A stretch of 64,000 bases of DNA from Cololabis saira (GCF_033807715.1 NC_084587.1:21437017-21501016); one strand, 5' to 3'. Positions 28,701-38,339 are shown, numbered from the stretch's first letter. Translations and numbers: made by a program. The notes: a model not told the origin generated them from the sequence alone.

Positions 28701-29951
28701 TATCATGGTTGAGTACTGCTGTGATGATGTGATCTGCAATATATAAACCAGTACTTCAGTGTATGATGTACATTTCTTTAAGCTTCCCAGCTAAAATAAA
28801 CACCTGACAATAAATAGCCAATGCAGACATGTAAAAAAAAACAAAAAAAAAAAGTTGTAATGGATTTTTTTTCTATTTCGGCAACATGGTGGTTTTGAAA
28901 ATAAAATTAAATAAAACACAAAAATGGACCTTGCAGCAATTGTGCCAACATCAAGCCAATTTATGTAAAACATCTAAATTGGCGTCCCAGACAGGTTCCA
29001 TCTGATTGGCCAAATATAATATTTAATACAGGTCTTTTATTGATTACAAAAATATGACAGAACCTACATTTATGTTTTGCATGTGGTGGTGATCGTTGAA
29101 ATCCTTCACCTCATCTTAAACTGAGACATTACAGGACTGTCTCAGAAAATTAGAATATTGTGATTTTCTGTAGTGCAATTACAAAAACAAAAATGTCATA
29201 CATTCTGGATTCATTACAAATCAACTGAAATATTGCAAGCCTTTTATTATTTTAATATTGCTGATCATGGCTTACAGCTTAAGAAAACTCAAATATCCTA
29301 TCTAAAAAAAAATAGAATATTCTGGGAATCTTTATCTTAAACTGTAAACCATAATCAGCAATATTAAAATAATAAAAGGCTTGCAATATTTCAGTTGATT
29401 TGTATTGAATCCAGAATGTATGACATTTTTATTTATTTTATTTTATTTTTTTAAATTGCATTACATAAAATAAAGAACTTTATCACAATATTCAAATTTT
29501 CTGAGACAGTCCTGTATAGTGGTCCAACCTGTTTATCTACAAAGTGGCTGAGATCAAAAGTACTGGAATCAATTATTAAAGGATCAGATGAATCATCAAT
29601 ACTGACCACAGCTTTGTAAGGATTCTTAGTTTCCTTTTTTTATTTTTATGTGTTTATCCATTTATCTCGATGACAGGTCGGGGAGAGTAGCTGACACATT
29701 TGCTACATCCACCATTTAATCAACACACCTAATTCATCCAAAGAGGCCTACTTGTCGCTAATAGCGTGAGCAGAAAAAGGAGAAATGCATTTGTTCTTGT
29801 CATTCAGGTGACGTGTGCTTTAGTTTTGACTGAACTGTGCAGGAGCAGCAGCTAGCCGCGGCTAGCCGCTCTCTCTTCCTACCGTCTCCGCTCCGGTAGG
29901 CTGCGGCCCGGCAGCCTGCCATCCTATTACTCCTTTGATGAAGCTACTCAT
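4870..29951 (-). CDS. uso1: uso1: general vesicular transport factor p115 (24 core exons)
   Basis: p115 is a homodimeric cytosolic tether that captures COPI/COPII vesicles at the cis-Golgi through GM130, giantin and Rab1. Core exons in transcript order: 29883-29951, 28491-28577, 27241-27305, 27014-27090, 25545-25645, 25365-25467, 25136-25191, 24919-25039, 24642-24820, 24110-24250, 23898-23986, 23653-23807, 23358-23563, 17302-17412, 16125-16243, 15764-15945, 15553-15674, 15302-15440, 12555-12715, 9256-9318, 7314-7412, 7113-7217, 6736-6930, 4870-4941. They total 2817 nt, giving 938 residues (human about 960), with all phases consistent and GT-AG borders. The armadillo-like head (about 1-620) carries hallmarks such as [23 protein letters not shown] and [15 protein letters not shown] heptad coiled coil (about 621-915) follows, then a short Asp/Glu tail. 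The N-terminus [16 protein letters not shown] replaces the usual GG with GW. Identity is very secure; individual borders could be off by a few bases. Confidence 0.97.
6121..6200 (+). mobile_element. 3' tail of a fish LINE
   Basis: Contains GTAAAGCACTTTGAATTACA and TATATAAATAAACTTGCCTT, the common teleost non-LTR tail. The reverse-complement form is at about 59904-60480. Confidence 0.6.
6241..6488 (+). repeat. (GAGAA)n pentanucleotide microsatellite
   Basis: About 250 bp of GAGAA/GGAAT-type units, almost pure between 6310 and 6420, in the last intron of uso1. It is fully purine on the plus strand, so long spurious open frames arise on both strands. Confidence 0.95.
7545..8455 (+). mobile_element. 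decayed Tc1-like element in a uso1 intron
   Basis: Landmarks in order: AAAGTTTGCAAACCCCATGG near the left edge, AAGAGCACCTTGGAGATCTG, CTCAGGGCCTGAATCACTTG and AGAAGTTGGGTGATGCGGGA, then GTCACTTACTTTTGCATGCA near the right edge. The transposase is broken by many stops. Confidence 0.6.
10299..10912 (+). mobile_element. 5'-truncated L2/CR1-like LINE inside the Tc1
   Basis: Begins with a C-terminal reverse-transcriptase stretch ([19 protein letters not shown]) and ends CACAACAAATTCCTTGTGTG...CAATAAA, the usual fish L2-like tail. Removing it rejoins Tc1 sequence: GACTCCCAGACCAT on the left with ATGAGAAACAAAATTC on the right. Confidence 0.8.
11075..11456. repeat. two-copy tandem repeat inside the hAT-like element
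   Basis: 11075-11246 and 11295-11456 are direct copies sharing GGAGAACAAAGAAAATGCTA and CATCAGACAATCTAGCAACA. They differ at scattered positions. Confidence 0.85.
11535..11661. mobile_element. Harbinger-like MITE (copy 1), nested
   Basis: Inverted ends GCCTGAATTATGGTTCTGCG and its complement, flanked by TAA on both sides (3-bp duplication). The family recurs at 14002-14388, 21338-21390 (one end) and 30238-30706. Confidence 0.75.
14002..14388. mobile_element. Harbinger-like MITE (copy 2)
   Basis: Ends GGCTGAATTAAGGTTCTGCG and its inverted partner near 14370, with TAA flanks, in the uso1 intron between exons 15302 and 12715. The interior includes a GC-rich stem and is unrelated to coding sequence. 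Confidence 0.7.
14389..14637. mobile_element. MITE of the AAAGCCACTC family
   Basis: Left end TAAAGCCACTCTGTGTGGAA...TTCTGACC and right end GTGGTCAGAATTGG...GCAGCTTTAA are inverted copies. It directly abuts the previous MITE. A second copy is at 16393-17186, and a lone end lies near 5377-5412. Confidence 0.7.
14820..15232. repeat. AT-rich stretch with (CA)n microsatellite and poly(A)
   Basis: Low-complexity TATA-type sequence to about 15040, a CA dinucleotide run at about 15123-15157, and a 20-bp A run near 15210, all in a uso1 intron just before the exon at 15302. Confidence 0.85.
16393..17186. mobile_element. larger AAAGCCACTC-family MITE
   Basis: Inverted ends TTAAAGCCACTCCATTTAGC and its partner at 17140-17186 (GTGGTCAGAAATGGTATTGC), lying in the uso1 intron between exons 17302 and 16243. 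The interior seems to contain a second short element with CGTACTTGT ends. Confidence 0.65.
20682..22008. mobile_element. hAT non-autonomous element
   Basis: Perfect 8-bp target duplication GTTGCATG (20674-20681, 22009-22016). Inverted ends TAGGGCTGGGCGATA and TAATCGCCCAGCCCTA. No intact transposase. The interior carries another TE end (TAGGGATGCACCAAAATG near 20905), a half Harbinger-like MITE at 21338-21390, and CpG-rich sequence. Lies in the large uso1 intron between 17412 and 23180. Confidence 0.9.
22352..22661. mobile_element. palindromic mariner-type MITE (copy 1)
   Basis: Ends CAGGACTGTCTCAGAAAATT and its complement with a TA on the left. The two arms are inverted copies almost to the centre, so the element folds into one long hairpin. 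Its right end runs directly into a (TG)n(TA)n tract. Confidence 0.85.
22662..22742. repeat. (TG)n(TA)n microsatellite
   Basis: A short TG run, then about 66 bp of uninterrupted TA, then ACACAC. It directly follows the right end of the mariner-type MITE. Confidence 0.97.
23180..23200 (-). CDS. uso1: 21-nt microexon of uso1 (GDKIVRR)
   Basis: Minus-strand sequence reads TTTTGCAG, then 21 nt encoding GDKIVRR, then GTGAGTAAA. It lies between the exon ending ILSQ (23358) and the exon starting GSKVQTRVG (17412). Both junctions are phase 0, so the 21 nt can be included or skipped in frame. As I recall, vertebrate p115 isoforms differ by a matching GDKIDRR segment at this position, which makes this a conserved alternative microexon. 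Confidence 0.85.
24331..24609. mobile_element. small MITE in a uso1 intron
   Basis: Left end AAGGTTGTGTTCACACTTGC and right end AAAAGTGTGAGCGCACCCTA are imperfect inverted repeats of a common teleost family (a TAGGGTG-CTTCACAC type). It fills most of the intron between exons 24642 and 24250. Confidence 0.6.
26689..26700 (-). CDS. uso1: candidate 12-nt microexon of uso1 (adds DESE)
   Basis: In the intron between the exons at 27014-27090 and 25545-25645, minus-strand sequence reads acceptor CCCTACAG, then ATGAATCAGAAG, then donor GTAAAAC. The upstream exon ends in phase 1 (G) and the downstream exon starts with AT. Inclusion keeps frame and changes EEEQ-DENA to EEEQ-DESE-DENA. The insertion point is an acidic, variable surface loop of the head domain. 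The acceptor tract is only moderately pyrimidine-rich, so this is an inference from splice signals and frame. Confidence 0.5.
29132..29514. mobile_element. palindromic mariner-type MITE (copy 2)
   Basis: TA-flanked ends CAGGACTGTCTCAGAAAATT and complement. The arms (for example TTGCAAGCCTTTTATTATTT and its complement at about 29365-29390) pair along nearly the full length. Located in uso1 intron 1. Confidence 0.9.
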
Positions 29952-30087
29952 TCAGACGTCTTTTGGGGCAGTATTCGAATCGCGTCTGGGTTTAAACAAT
30001 AGCTAACCGGTGCCTCCGGTGTCCGAAAAAGGACAATTGTGATTTTCTTACACTACGTACACTAACTGACCCCGGATGCGAGAACAC

Positions 30088-30099
30088 CGCGCATGCGCG
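30088..30099. promoter_or_regulatory. NRF1 site, uso1 promoter
   Basis: CGCGCATGCGCG, a full palindromic match to the NRF1 consensus YGCGCAYGCGCR, about 140 bp upstream of the uso1 start codon. Such sites are typical of TATA-less housekeeping promoters. Confidence 0.7.
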
Positions 30100-30102
30100 A
30101 AA

Positions 30103-30123
30103 ACGTGGCGATACGTACGTGGC
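30103..30123 (+). promoter_or_regulatory. two ACGTGGC (Golgi-stress-type) motifs in uso1 promoter
   Basis: ACGTGGC occurs at 30103-30109 and again at 30117-30123, with starts 14 bp apart, immediately beside the NRF1 site and about 155-170 bp upstream of the uso1 start codon. ACGTGGC is the published core of the mammalian Golgi apparatus stress response element bound by TFE3. It also contains the CCACG core (reverse) used by XBP1/ATF6-type factors. Function here is inferred. Confidence 0.5.
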
Positions 30124-30237
30124 CGCTGAGCGGAGGAGCTGTTCTCTTAAAGGGACAGGACACTCAAGTCGGTTTTTCGATTCGACGCTTCAGATTCGCG
30201 ATTAGGCTACGTCCGAAATTGCATACTTCCACCCTAA

Positions 30238-30706
30238 AGGCTGAAATATGGTTCTGCGTCAAAACGACGCCGTGCCTACGGCGTGTGGTTTGGGTCGACG
30301 CAGACCACCTGCGCCGTCACTGACATGCACCTCCCGAAAATTGTAACTACGCGTCCAGCGACGCAGACCACACGCAAACGGAGAGGGCTGTGATTGGTTC
30401 ACTTGGAAGCAATGCATTTCCGGTTTCCGGTTTGAAGCAATAGTGAACTTTCAGGGCTCTTTTCTTCGTTTATGTGTGATTTTTTTTTGTTTTGTTTTTT
30501 TGCACAATAGTTGTCCTTATCTTTTTGATTCACTGTGACCGGAAAAAGTCAGATAAACAATTCAGAAAAAGATCGCTAACTAGCGGTCGCGGGGGGTACT
30601 GCACCGCGACGAAATGGAGTGACGGAGAAGTCCGAAGGGTTCATGACGGCGTCACGGCGACGGCGTGTGCTCTGCGTTGGTTTGACGCAGAACCTTAATT
30701 CAGCCT
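30238..30706. mobile_element. Harbinger-like MITE (copy 3) beside the uso1 promoter
   Basis: Ends AGGCTGAAATATGGTTCTGC and its inverted partner near 30680, with TAA on both sides. It is inserted in a second repeat, whose halves (TTGCATACTTCC and GAGTATGCAA) flank it. It begins about 115 bp beyond the ACGTGGC motifs of uso1. Confidence 0.75.
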
Positions 30707-31004
30707 TAATGAGTATGCAAAAACAGTATGTGAGATTTTTTAGTGCGTCCAAAACATTAGTAGCCTACGTACTCAATAGTATGCGCTATCATTAGTCATT
30801 CTGGAGAAATGTATTAGTGTGGATTGATGGACATTAGCTATGTAGCTATTAGCTACAAACTTCCCACAGCGCAATGCAGCGGTGTTTGGTTGCTAAGTGA
30901 TACGTATATCATAAGTATAATATTAAGTATAATAATATTATTATATAATAATATTAATATTATAATATTCGTATACAATAATACTATATAATGTCATCTT
31001 GTTT

Positions 31005-31095
31005 CGGCCAGGATAAACGGGAAATAGTGGACCGGTGCGCTGCTACTGCTGCTGTGACACGTCACTTCCTCCCAACGGCAGGAAGTGACGTGTGC
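31005..31095. repeat. copy of the beta-tubulin upstream segment
   Basis: GGCCAGGATAAACGGGAAAT...GCGCTGCTACTGCTGCTGTG...GGCAGGAAG resembles 34382-34428 plus 35238-35292, the flank that carries the tubulin X-box. Here the X-box is replaced by a different inverted repeat: a 14-bp stem 31057-31070/31080-31093 with CACGTCACTTCCT arms. Confidence 0.6.
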
Positions 31096-31149
31096 GCTCT
31101 GAGTAGTACGTCCAAATTAATGAACACTACTGATATTTACTCAAATATC

Positions 31150-32995
31150 AGTAGGTTGTAAGCCTCATTGGGGTCATCAGGTGGGCACCCTCTTTCCCCG
31201 GTGTTTCGATGATAGGCCCACAACACCTCCAGAGGGCTCATCGGCAACACCTGGCGTCCCAGGTGTGCCCCCCTCTGCTTTCAACCCCCTGTGTCATTAC
31301 TTTCGGGCCCAGGTGGAGTCTCGCCTCTTCACCCAGAGCCACCGACTTGCTTCTTCTGCTGCACCTGAGAAGGCTTTTATGGTCTGGCGTTGGGCTTGGC
31401 CTCGAATCCCCAAGTCCTTAAGCAGCCTGATGGTGGACTTGCCCAAGAAGCCTCTGCAGCCAATTTCCACTGGGCAAACCTTGGCTTTCTAACCACGTTG
31501 CTCTGCATCAGCTGCAAGCTCGCTGTACTTAAGACTCTTGCGTTCAAAGGCCTCCTCAACAGCAGCCTCCCAGGGAACAGTGAGCTCTATGATATAGACC
31601 GTGTGAAGTGAGGTCCAGAGCACAAGGTCTGGTCTGAGGTTTGTTTTGGCGATCTCAGGTGGGAAGCATAGCCTGTGGTTCAGATCTGCTACCAACTTCC
31701 AGTCTCGTGCCCCTCCGAGCTGGCCGATGTCCGATGTTGTGTGAACTTTGGCTGGCCTGATGGAGGGGGAAGGGCATTGATCTTTGTCCGTTTGGTATCC
31801 AGAGTAGCTGCCAGGTACTTGAGGATGTGGTTGTGCCGCCAGGTGTAACGGCCTTGTGACAGGCTTGTCTTGCAGCCAACCAGAATGTGTTTGAGGTTTG
31901 GGGGAGATGGACAGAGGGGGCATGTAGGGTCTTCTCCGTACCATTGGTTGAGGTTAGAGGGGGAAGGAAGGACATCATACGTTGCACGTACGATGAAGCT
32001 GGTGTGAAATGTTTCCATGCCCAACAGCTCCCTCCAAGAGAACTTTCTCCTCTCAACTCCCTCCAATCTCATCTACTGTCCTTGCTTGGCTTGTGAGACA
32101 GCTTTTGCACACCTTGTTGCCTGCTCTTGCCGACGCACCTCATCGACGACCAGACGTCGGCACTGAGCTGGAGCTGCCCTCTGCCAGGTTGGCCTACTCT
32201 CTCCAAGGCCAAAGCTTCCTCTCCCTTGTTGCACGAGGCCAACAATGTATCTGTGCCTGAGGTCTGACTTCGCCTGCTGAGTAGCTGCAGTTGGGGTCCA
32301 TTTCCTTTCAGCCACCAGGGTAGGAGCTGTTTGGGCTACACAAGGGTCACGGGATTCCGACAGTGTCATTTCCAACCTTACTTTGGAAGATTTGAACTCC
32401 TCTGCAAGGCTGGAAACAGGAAGTTCCAGAATGCCTCTTCCGTACAGCCCGATGTTGCTAAAGCATCTGGGGAGTCCCAGTCACTTTTTGGCAAATGAGC
32501 TGACCAATCTCTCCAGTTTTTCAACCTTTGAGATTGGGACCTCGTAGATGGTAAGAGGCCACATCAGCCTGGGTAACAGCCCAAACTGGAGGCACCAAAG
32601 CTTCAGCCTGCCTGGGAGCATGGACTTATTTATACTCTCAAGGCCACTTATGGTGTCCAGCCTAAGGTGGTCCACTTGTTCTGTGTCCCTGAGGGTGGCA
32701 TTGTACCAACGTCCAAGACTCTTGACTGGCTTCTCTGACACTGTTGGTATGGGTTCCTCGCCGACGTAGAACCGGCGTTCTGACAACTTCCCCTTGACAA
32801 CTGAAATGCTCCTGGACTTGCTCGGCTTTATTTCCATCCGGGCCCACTGGATGTTCTCCTGCAGCTTGTTCAGCAATCGTCTGGCACATGCTTTAGTAGT
32901 GGTAAGTATGGTCATGTCATCCATATAAGCTCTGATGGGAGGGAGCTTCTGTCCTCCTACTGTACAGTGTCTATTTACTGTACAGTAAATAGACA
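31150..32995 (-). mobile_element. non-LTR retrotransposon fragment with reverse transcriptase
   Basis: Minus-strand frames with shifts between them: 33095-32481 carries the RT catalytic YMDD box (AYMDDMTILTT) followed by thumb-like sequence. 32072-31689 carries a Cys-rich motif CPLCPSPPNLKHILVGC, typical of the C-terminal region of some non-LTR elements. The 5' part is missing and the left edge merges into an AAT microsatellite. Not active. Confidence 0.75.
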
Positions 32996-33007
32996 AATGA
33001 CAGCTGT

Positions 33008-33070
<63 letters not shown>

Positions 33071-33092
33071 TATAATAATAATAATAATAATT
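33008..33092. repeat. (AAT)n microsatellite
   Basis: About 85 bp of AAT/TAA repeats with one interruption near 33070, directly next to the 5' break of the retrotransposon. Confidence 0.97.
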
Positions 33093-33358
33093 CATTCATT
33101 TAGAGGCGGCGAGGCGCCTTTCATGTCACCCAAGGTCACCTTACAAAAGATTCAAATCAAGTTAATGCCGCACAGCCGATCAGCGCTGGCATTCACGGAC
33201 AGTCTTAACGTAAGGATTGATATAGGGGCCCACACATCTTCTCAAACACACACTGCATATTTTTTGTATTTAACAATTCTTTACGATTATAATTGAACAC
33301 ATCACACGAACATTTGCGTGCATTCTCGTCTCGTCAACCGAAAATTCACACAAGTCTC

Positions 33359-34068
33359 GTCATGTTTTAGCCAGAGCAGTGGATAAAACATAGTGGCGTC
33401 AATTTTTGATCTCGCCGTCAGAGCGGTCACGTGGTTCATGGAAGCCTCGAAAGTTCCTAAACAAAGCCGCGCTGTCATGTTAGTCTATGGGACAGACAGC
33501 AGTGAGCTCGCTTTTGGGAGGAAAGCTGCAGCCAATTTTAAAAAGAGAACTCCCGCACACCTTCTTCTCACAGTACTCGTGTTTATTTAGCCAACGTTTC
33601 GGTCATAGACCTTTTTCAAGGCATGCTATTTTCTTTGGCAAAACGTTGGCTCAAGGATTTAAGATGAATTTTCCCGAGCACTGACACCAATTTTACACTT
33701 TTGTTACAGATATGACATTGGTGTCGGTGTGCTCCTGCAAATCGGAAAAGAGAACTTCCTACTCTATTATTTTAAGTTACTTCCTAACCTGTCTTTTACA
33801 TCTTTTTGTACATGCTTTGATCATTTTTCTGATCAGAGCTGGAGGAAGTGTCTGGGGTGAAAGAAGTCTGGGCATCTCTCTTGAGGCTGCTTATTTTAAT
33901 ATTTACCGTTCAAAAGCAAGCTCACTGCTGTCTGTCCCATAGACTAACATGACAGCGCAGCTTTGTTTTGGAACTTTCGAGGCTTACATGAACCACGTGA
34001 CCGCTCTGGCGGCGAGATCAAAAGTTGTCGCCACTCTGTTTTATCCACTGCTCTGGCTAAAACATGAC
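33359..34068. mobile_element. foldback element with about 150-bp inverted ends
   Basis: Left arm from GTCATGTTTTAGCCAGAGCA through TCATGTTAGTCTATGGGACA to about 33530. The right arm is its complement from about 33905 to 34068. The centre includes a smaller inverted pair (AGCCAACGTTT / AAACGTTGGCT). No transposase; superfamily not determined. Confidence 0.85.
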
Positions 34069-34111
34069 TTCTATGAGGTGCCGTGAGGGACATAATTCTG
34101 AATTAGCGTTC

Positions 34112-34378
34112 ATAAACACATATGAAATCCAACTCTTTTACACACTATACTGAAAACCTCTCACGCTCACTTGTGAAATCTCTCATACACACAGGTGAAA
34201 TGCTCTTATACATACAACTGGAAATGTATCCACTCACATATACAACTGAAATGTGCTCACAGATACTACTGAAACACTCTTACACAAACTAGTGAAATCT
34301 GCTCATATATACAGTTGAAAATGTTTCCCTCATACACACACTGGTGAAATTCTCTCACAAACACAAATGAAAATGTCT
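34112..34378 (+). repeat. degenerate minisatellite, unit about 23-28 bp
   Basis: Roughly ten units of the form TGAAATNCTCTCACACACAC(A)CT, diverged in length and sequence, for example TGAAATCTCTCATACACAC and TGAAATTCTCTCACAAACAC. Confidence 0.75.
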
Positions 34379-34428
34379 TGTTTCAGGCCAGGATAAACAG
34401 GAAAGAGCGGAGCGGTGCGCTGCTACTG

Positions 34429-35237
34429 ATAATAATTGATGATAAACTTTGCTGGAAATCACATATAAATAGTGTAAAATCAAAAATGTCTAAAACCCTA
34501 GCAATATTAAGTAAAACAAATTATATCTTCTGTCAAAGAGCACAGTTTTTGATGTATCACTCACTCATAGTTCCATACATTACTTATTGTGTGGAGGTAT
34601 GGGGTAACACCTATAAAACAAATACAAACCCTATTTTCTTATTACAGAAAAGAGCTTTAAGGATAATTAATAGATCTGATTATTATGAACCAACAAATAA
34701 TCTCTTTATTAAATATAATACTCTAAAATTCCATGATATAGTAAAACTGTTTTATTTGCCTTTAAAGCCCAGCAGAAACTGCTTCCAAACGTCATTCAGG
34801 AATTGTTCCAAATAAAAGAAACCCGCTATGACCTGAGGGGGAAACTCATGTTTGAGATGACGACAGTAAGAACAAATATTAAAAAGAGATGTACATCAAT
34901 TAAGGCAAGAGAAATATGGAAAATATTGTAAATAAATATAAAACACTATAACTATAAAGTATATTATCAAAAACATTCTAGAATGTGAAACGTAAATTTA
35001 ATACTTGTCTTATTTATTTTTTGTCTTCTTTATGCATTGTTTGTTTCCACGGATTAATGCTAATGTTTCAGATTTAAGCTGATCACAAGAGAAAAAGGGT
35101 AGGCACTATAAGCAACGGCTTCGTTCAGCCTACACCTTTTCGGCAAAAGCAATGTTTATTTTACTTTTTTTATTTTGATTTGTAAATAACTTGTACAAGA
35201 CCGAAATAAAGACAATTCATTCATTCATTCATTCATA
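34429..35237 (+). mobile_element. 5'-truncated LINE with RT C-terminal frame
   Basis: A frame to 34815 encodes the end of a non-LTR reverse transcriptase (YHSLIVPYITYCVEVWGNTY, QKRALRII). A non-coding 3' region follows, ending in (ATTC)n at about 35216-35236. It splits the tubulin-upstream segment, whose halves rejoin as GCTGCTACT and GCTGCTGTG. Same family as 2560-3103. Confidence 0.85.
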
Positions 35238-35251
35238 CTGCTGCTGTGACA

Positions 35252-35277
35252 GGAGTTGTTACCATGGTAACAACTCC
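35252..35277. promoter_or_regulatory. 26-bp perfect palindrome containing an RFX X-box
   Basis: The core GTTACCATGGTAAC (35258-35271) is an ideal symmetric X-box. Self-complementarity extends without mismatch over 35252-35277. It sits 93 bp upstream of the beta-tubulin start codon, the usual promoter distance for an axonemal or ciliary tubulin. Confidence 0.65.
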
Positions 35278-35363
35278 CCTTCCCACCGGCAGGAAGAGTC
35301 GACCGTTGAACACTTGCAGGAGAAACTCGGCTGTTACAGGTGACTAGACGTCGTCAAGCAAAT

Positions 35364-35420
35364 ATGAGGGAAATCGTGCATCTTCATGCTGGCCAGTGCG
35401 GTAACCAGATCGGTGCCGAA
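35364..35420 (+). pseudogene. isolated first coding exon of a beta-tubulin gene
   Basis: An ATG opens 57 nt encoding MREIVHLHAGQCGNQIGAE followed by donor GTAAGT. Beta-tubulin genes have a first coding exon of this length, ending at the same place, beginning MREIVHLQAGQCGNQIGAK and containing the GTP-site loop residues GQCGNQIG. Here Q8 is H and K19 is E. I could find no second exon (FWEVISDEHG) or tubulin body before g3bp2, so this is an orphan or degraded 5' end. Alternatively, a gap or rearrangement in the assembly has removed the rest. Confidence 0.75.
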
Positions 35421-36620
35421 GTAAGTAAGAACATGTATAACCTGTGCATATAATCCAAGTGTTTGATTTGGTTTATTTAAAAACGGCGCTACGGCCTTCA
35501 AAAGTCAGTTGACTTCACCACCTCTCATAAGTTATGTTGAGTTTTTTTGTTGGAGTTGTTTTTCATTTAGTTGTTTTCACCTTATATTATCGAGGCTGGA
35601 ACACATTAAAACTTTATATTTAATCTACAACTCTGCCTTCTGTCCAATCTGTCATTTTAAAGGTTTTTCTTACTGACAAACAGCCTATATATAATCCCAC
35701 TTGGTAACAGTCCAGTATAATACGAATCATTAAAAAAACTAACAAAAATAAAACCATCAACATGCTCATGCAATGCCCTATATAACTTGTCTGGTTCTTC
35801 TGGATTGGATTTGGATTTCCAGGAAGCAGTACAAAGGGACACAGAAGAAACTGCCTCTTGATGCCAGTGAATAGTCAGAACTACAACCAGACTAATAAAG
35901 GTACAATAATGGATGTGCAGTGGTGTAGAAACGCTGGTGGTTCTGCAGTAAAAACATGTTGATCCAAGGTGTTATTAGTAATTCTGCAGCCATCCTGGTT
36001 GTGCTTCTTGGATGCTCCTCAGTAAGGAATCATATAAAACCCGCATCCCCTCTTAGCGATTGGTTTGGTATTTTCTGTACCGACAGAAATGGCTGGGAAT
36101 AGAGGAAGTTCTAAACCTATTTCATAGGTAAGGATTTTTACGAAGTGAATGGGTACGGCTGGCCAGGCTACAATTATCTACAGCTGGCTTCTCAAATTCC
36201 AGTCCTGCGTGGTGAGACGTTTCCCTGCTTTAATACACCTGGTTCAAATGTGTCATTAACAGACTTGCAAAGACCTTTATAACAAGATGATGGTGACCAT
36301 TCATCCGCATTACATGTATTGAAGCAGGGAAACGCCTAAAGCAGACAAGACAGCAGCCCTCTAGGACCAGAATTGGACATCCTGATTTATAGTTTTCACT
36401 TTTCTTGTCACCCAATATTTGGCTTTATACACAGACATTCAAAACCTAGTTGACTAACAATTAGACACCTTTTGCATCTCCATGTGTAATTTAGAAGCTA
36501 GATTATCTCAATATGAATATATGCCATATTGGCTACAGTAACAAGGCGATACAGTCATTTCTTTCAACAAAACAGTTAGATGTTTGTTCTTTTTTGCGAT
36601 TGTTTTAAACTACAGTATGT
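35421..36620. other. no gene recognised
   Basis: Searched in both directions for further tubulin exons without success. Only short chance frames; moderately AT-rich. Confidence 0.5.
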
Positions 36621-36625
36621 ATATA

Positions 36626-37316
<691 letters not shown>

Positions 37317-37324
<8 letters not shown>

Positions 37325-38339
37325 ACATTCAGATTCAGGACAGTTGAAAGAGTGCAAAGACATGTCTCCCATGTCTCCCGTTTCTCAGAAAGTGCACTCC
37401 TCCCACAGTTATTACTTGCAGTCATGGAGATAAGAGAACAGGACAAAGGTTGGGAAAGTTGATCAGAGGTCAGACATGAAACTGCAGGAATGTTGTGATG
37501 ATGGGTTTTAGTTTCAGAGTGCTTGACTTTTAGCACGAGGGAATTTGTCTTTTACGTTCAAATAATGAATACACATGCATGCATGTCAAAAGCCATGTTA
37601 TCTCAGCTAATGCAAAATAGCTCCCAAGTTTAGGACAAGATGAAAAAGTTTAGAAGCATTAAAAGAAATCTTTCACAGAGAACATTATTGATGTCACATT
37701 CTGGAGGTTCATACACCTGCAACATGTTAATTACCTGCAAACATGAGTCACGTTATGAGTGCTGCTGTTATCAGTAGTTTATTGTATGTTTAATTCAACA
37801 CATTCAGAATGTTAAGGGGGAAAAAAAACAAAGAAAAAGAATGATTTTCCACCTGCAACAGTTTTGTACTAACAAGTTAAAGGGTAAACAGTAAATTTAA
37901 GATGGCCACCAGTTGTTTACCACACCTGCTAAAGCTGAGAATGTATTTCTATTTCCACTCAGAACTGGAATGATTCACGATGAGGATCCACTAACCGTAT
38001 TTTTAATAACAGAACAAATTTACAGCTTCTTAGTTTCTTGTGAGGATCCTTTACAGTTTGGGAAGGGAAGTCTTTGCAAGAGCTCAGACTTAAAACAATT
38101 AGCTGATCATTATTTTTTTTTTTTATGTTTAAACAGTTTACCAATAACATGAAAAAAAAAAAAAAAAAAAAAAAAAATTGGTCTGAAAGCATGATGGCTC
38201 TTCTTCACCACTCCTCGCTGACCACTGCTGTAATGTCTTAAAAAAAAAAAAGCATGCCTGCTGTCAAGATTTCATGGTAAACAATTAACTGAAAAATAAA
38301 GTCGAGGCACCCATGAGAAATATTTAGACACCCAAGGAC
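37317..38339. other. no gene recognised
   Basis: AT-rich spacer with poly(T)/poly(A) runs (38112-38177). No conserved frame or clear TE boundaries. Confidence 0.45.

Larger units (their letters stand above)
29952..30130 (-). promoter_or_regulatory. uso1: uso1 5' UTR and proximal promoter
   Basis: The GC-richer, CpG-containing block directly upstream of the uso1 start codon, before the MITE at 30238. It holds a palindromic NRF1-type site and two ACGTGGC motifs (separate entries). No TATA box is evident. The transcription start cannot be placed from sequence alone. Confidence 0.6.

Noticed and set aside
31057..31093. 14-bp stem and 9-base loop resembling a terminator
   Set aside because: Eukaryotic context and no T tract; more likely a palindromic promoter or repeat motif.
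34112..34378. Possible CRISPR-like array
   Set aside because: Units vary in length and sequence with no unique spacers; eukaryotic minisatellite.
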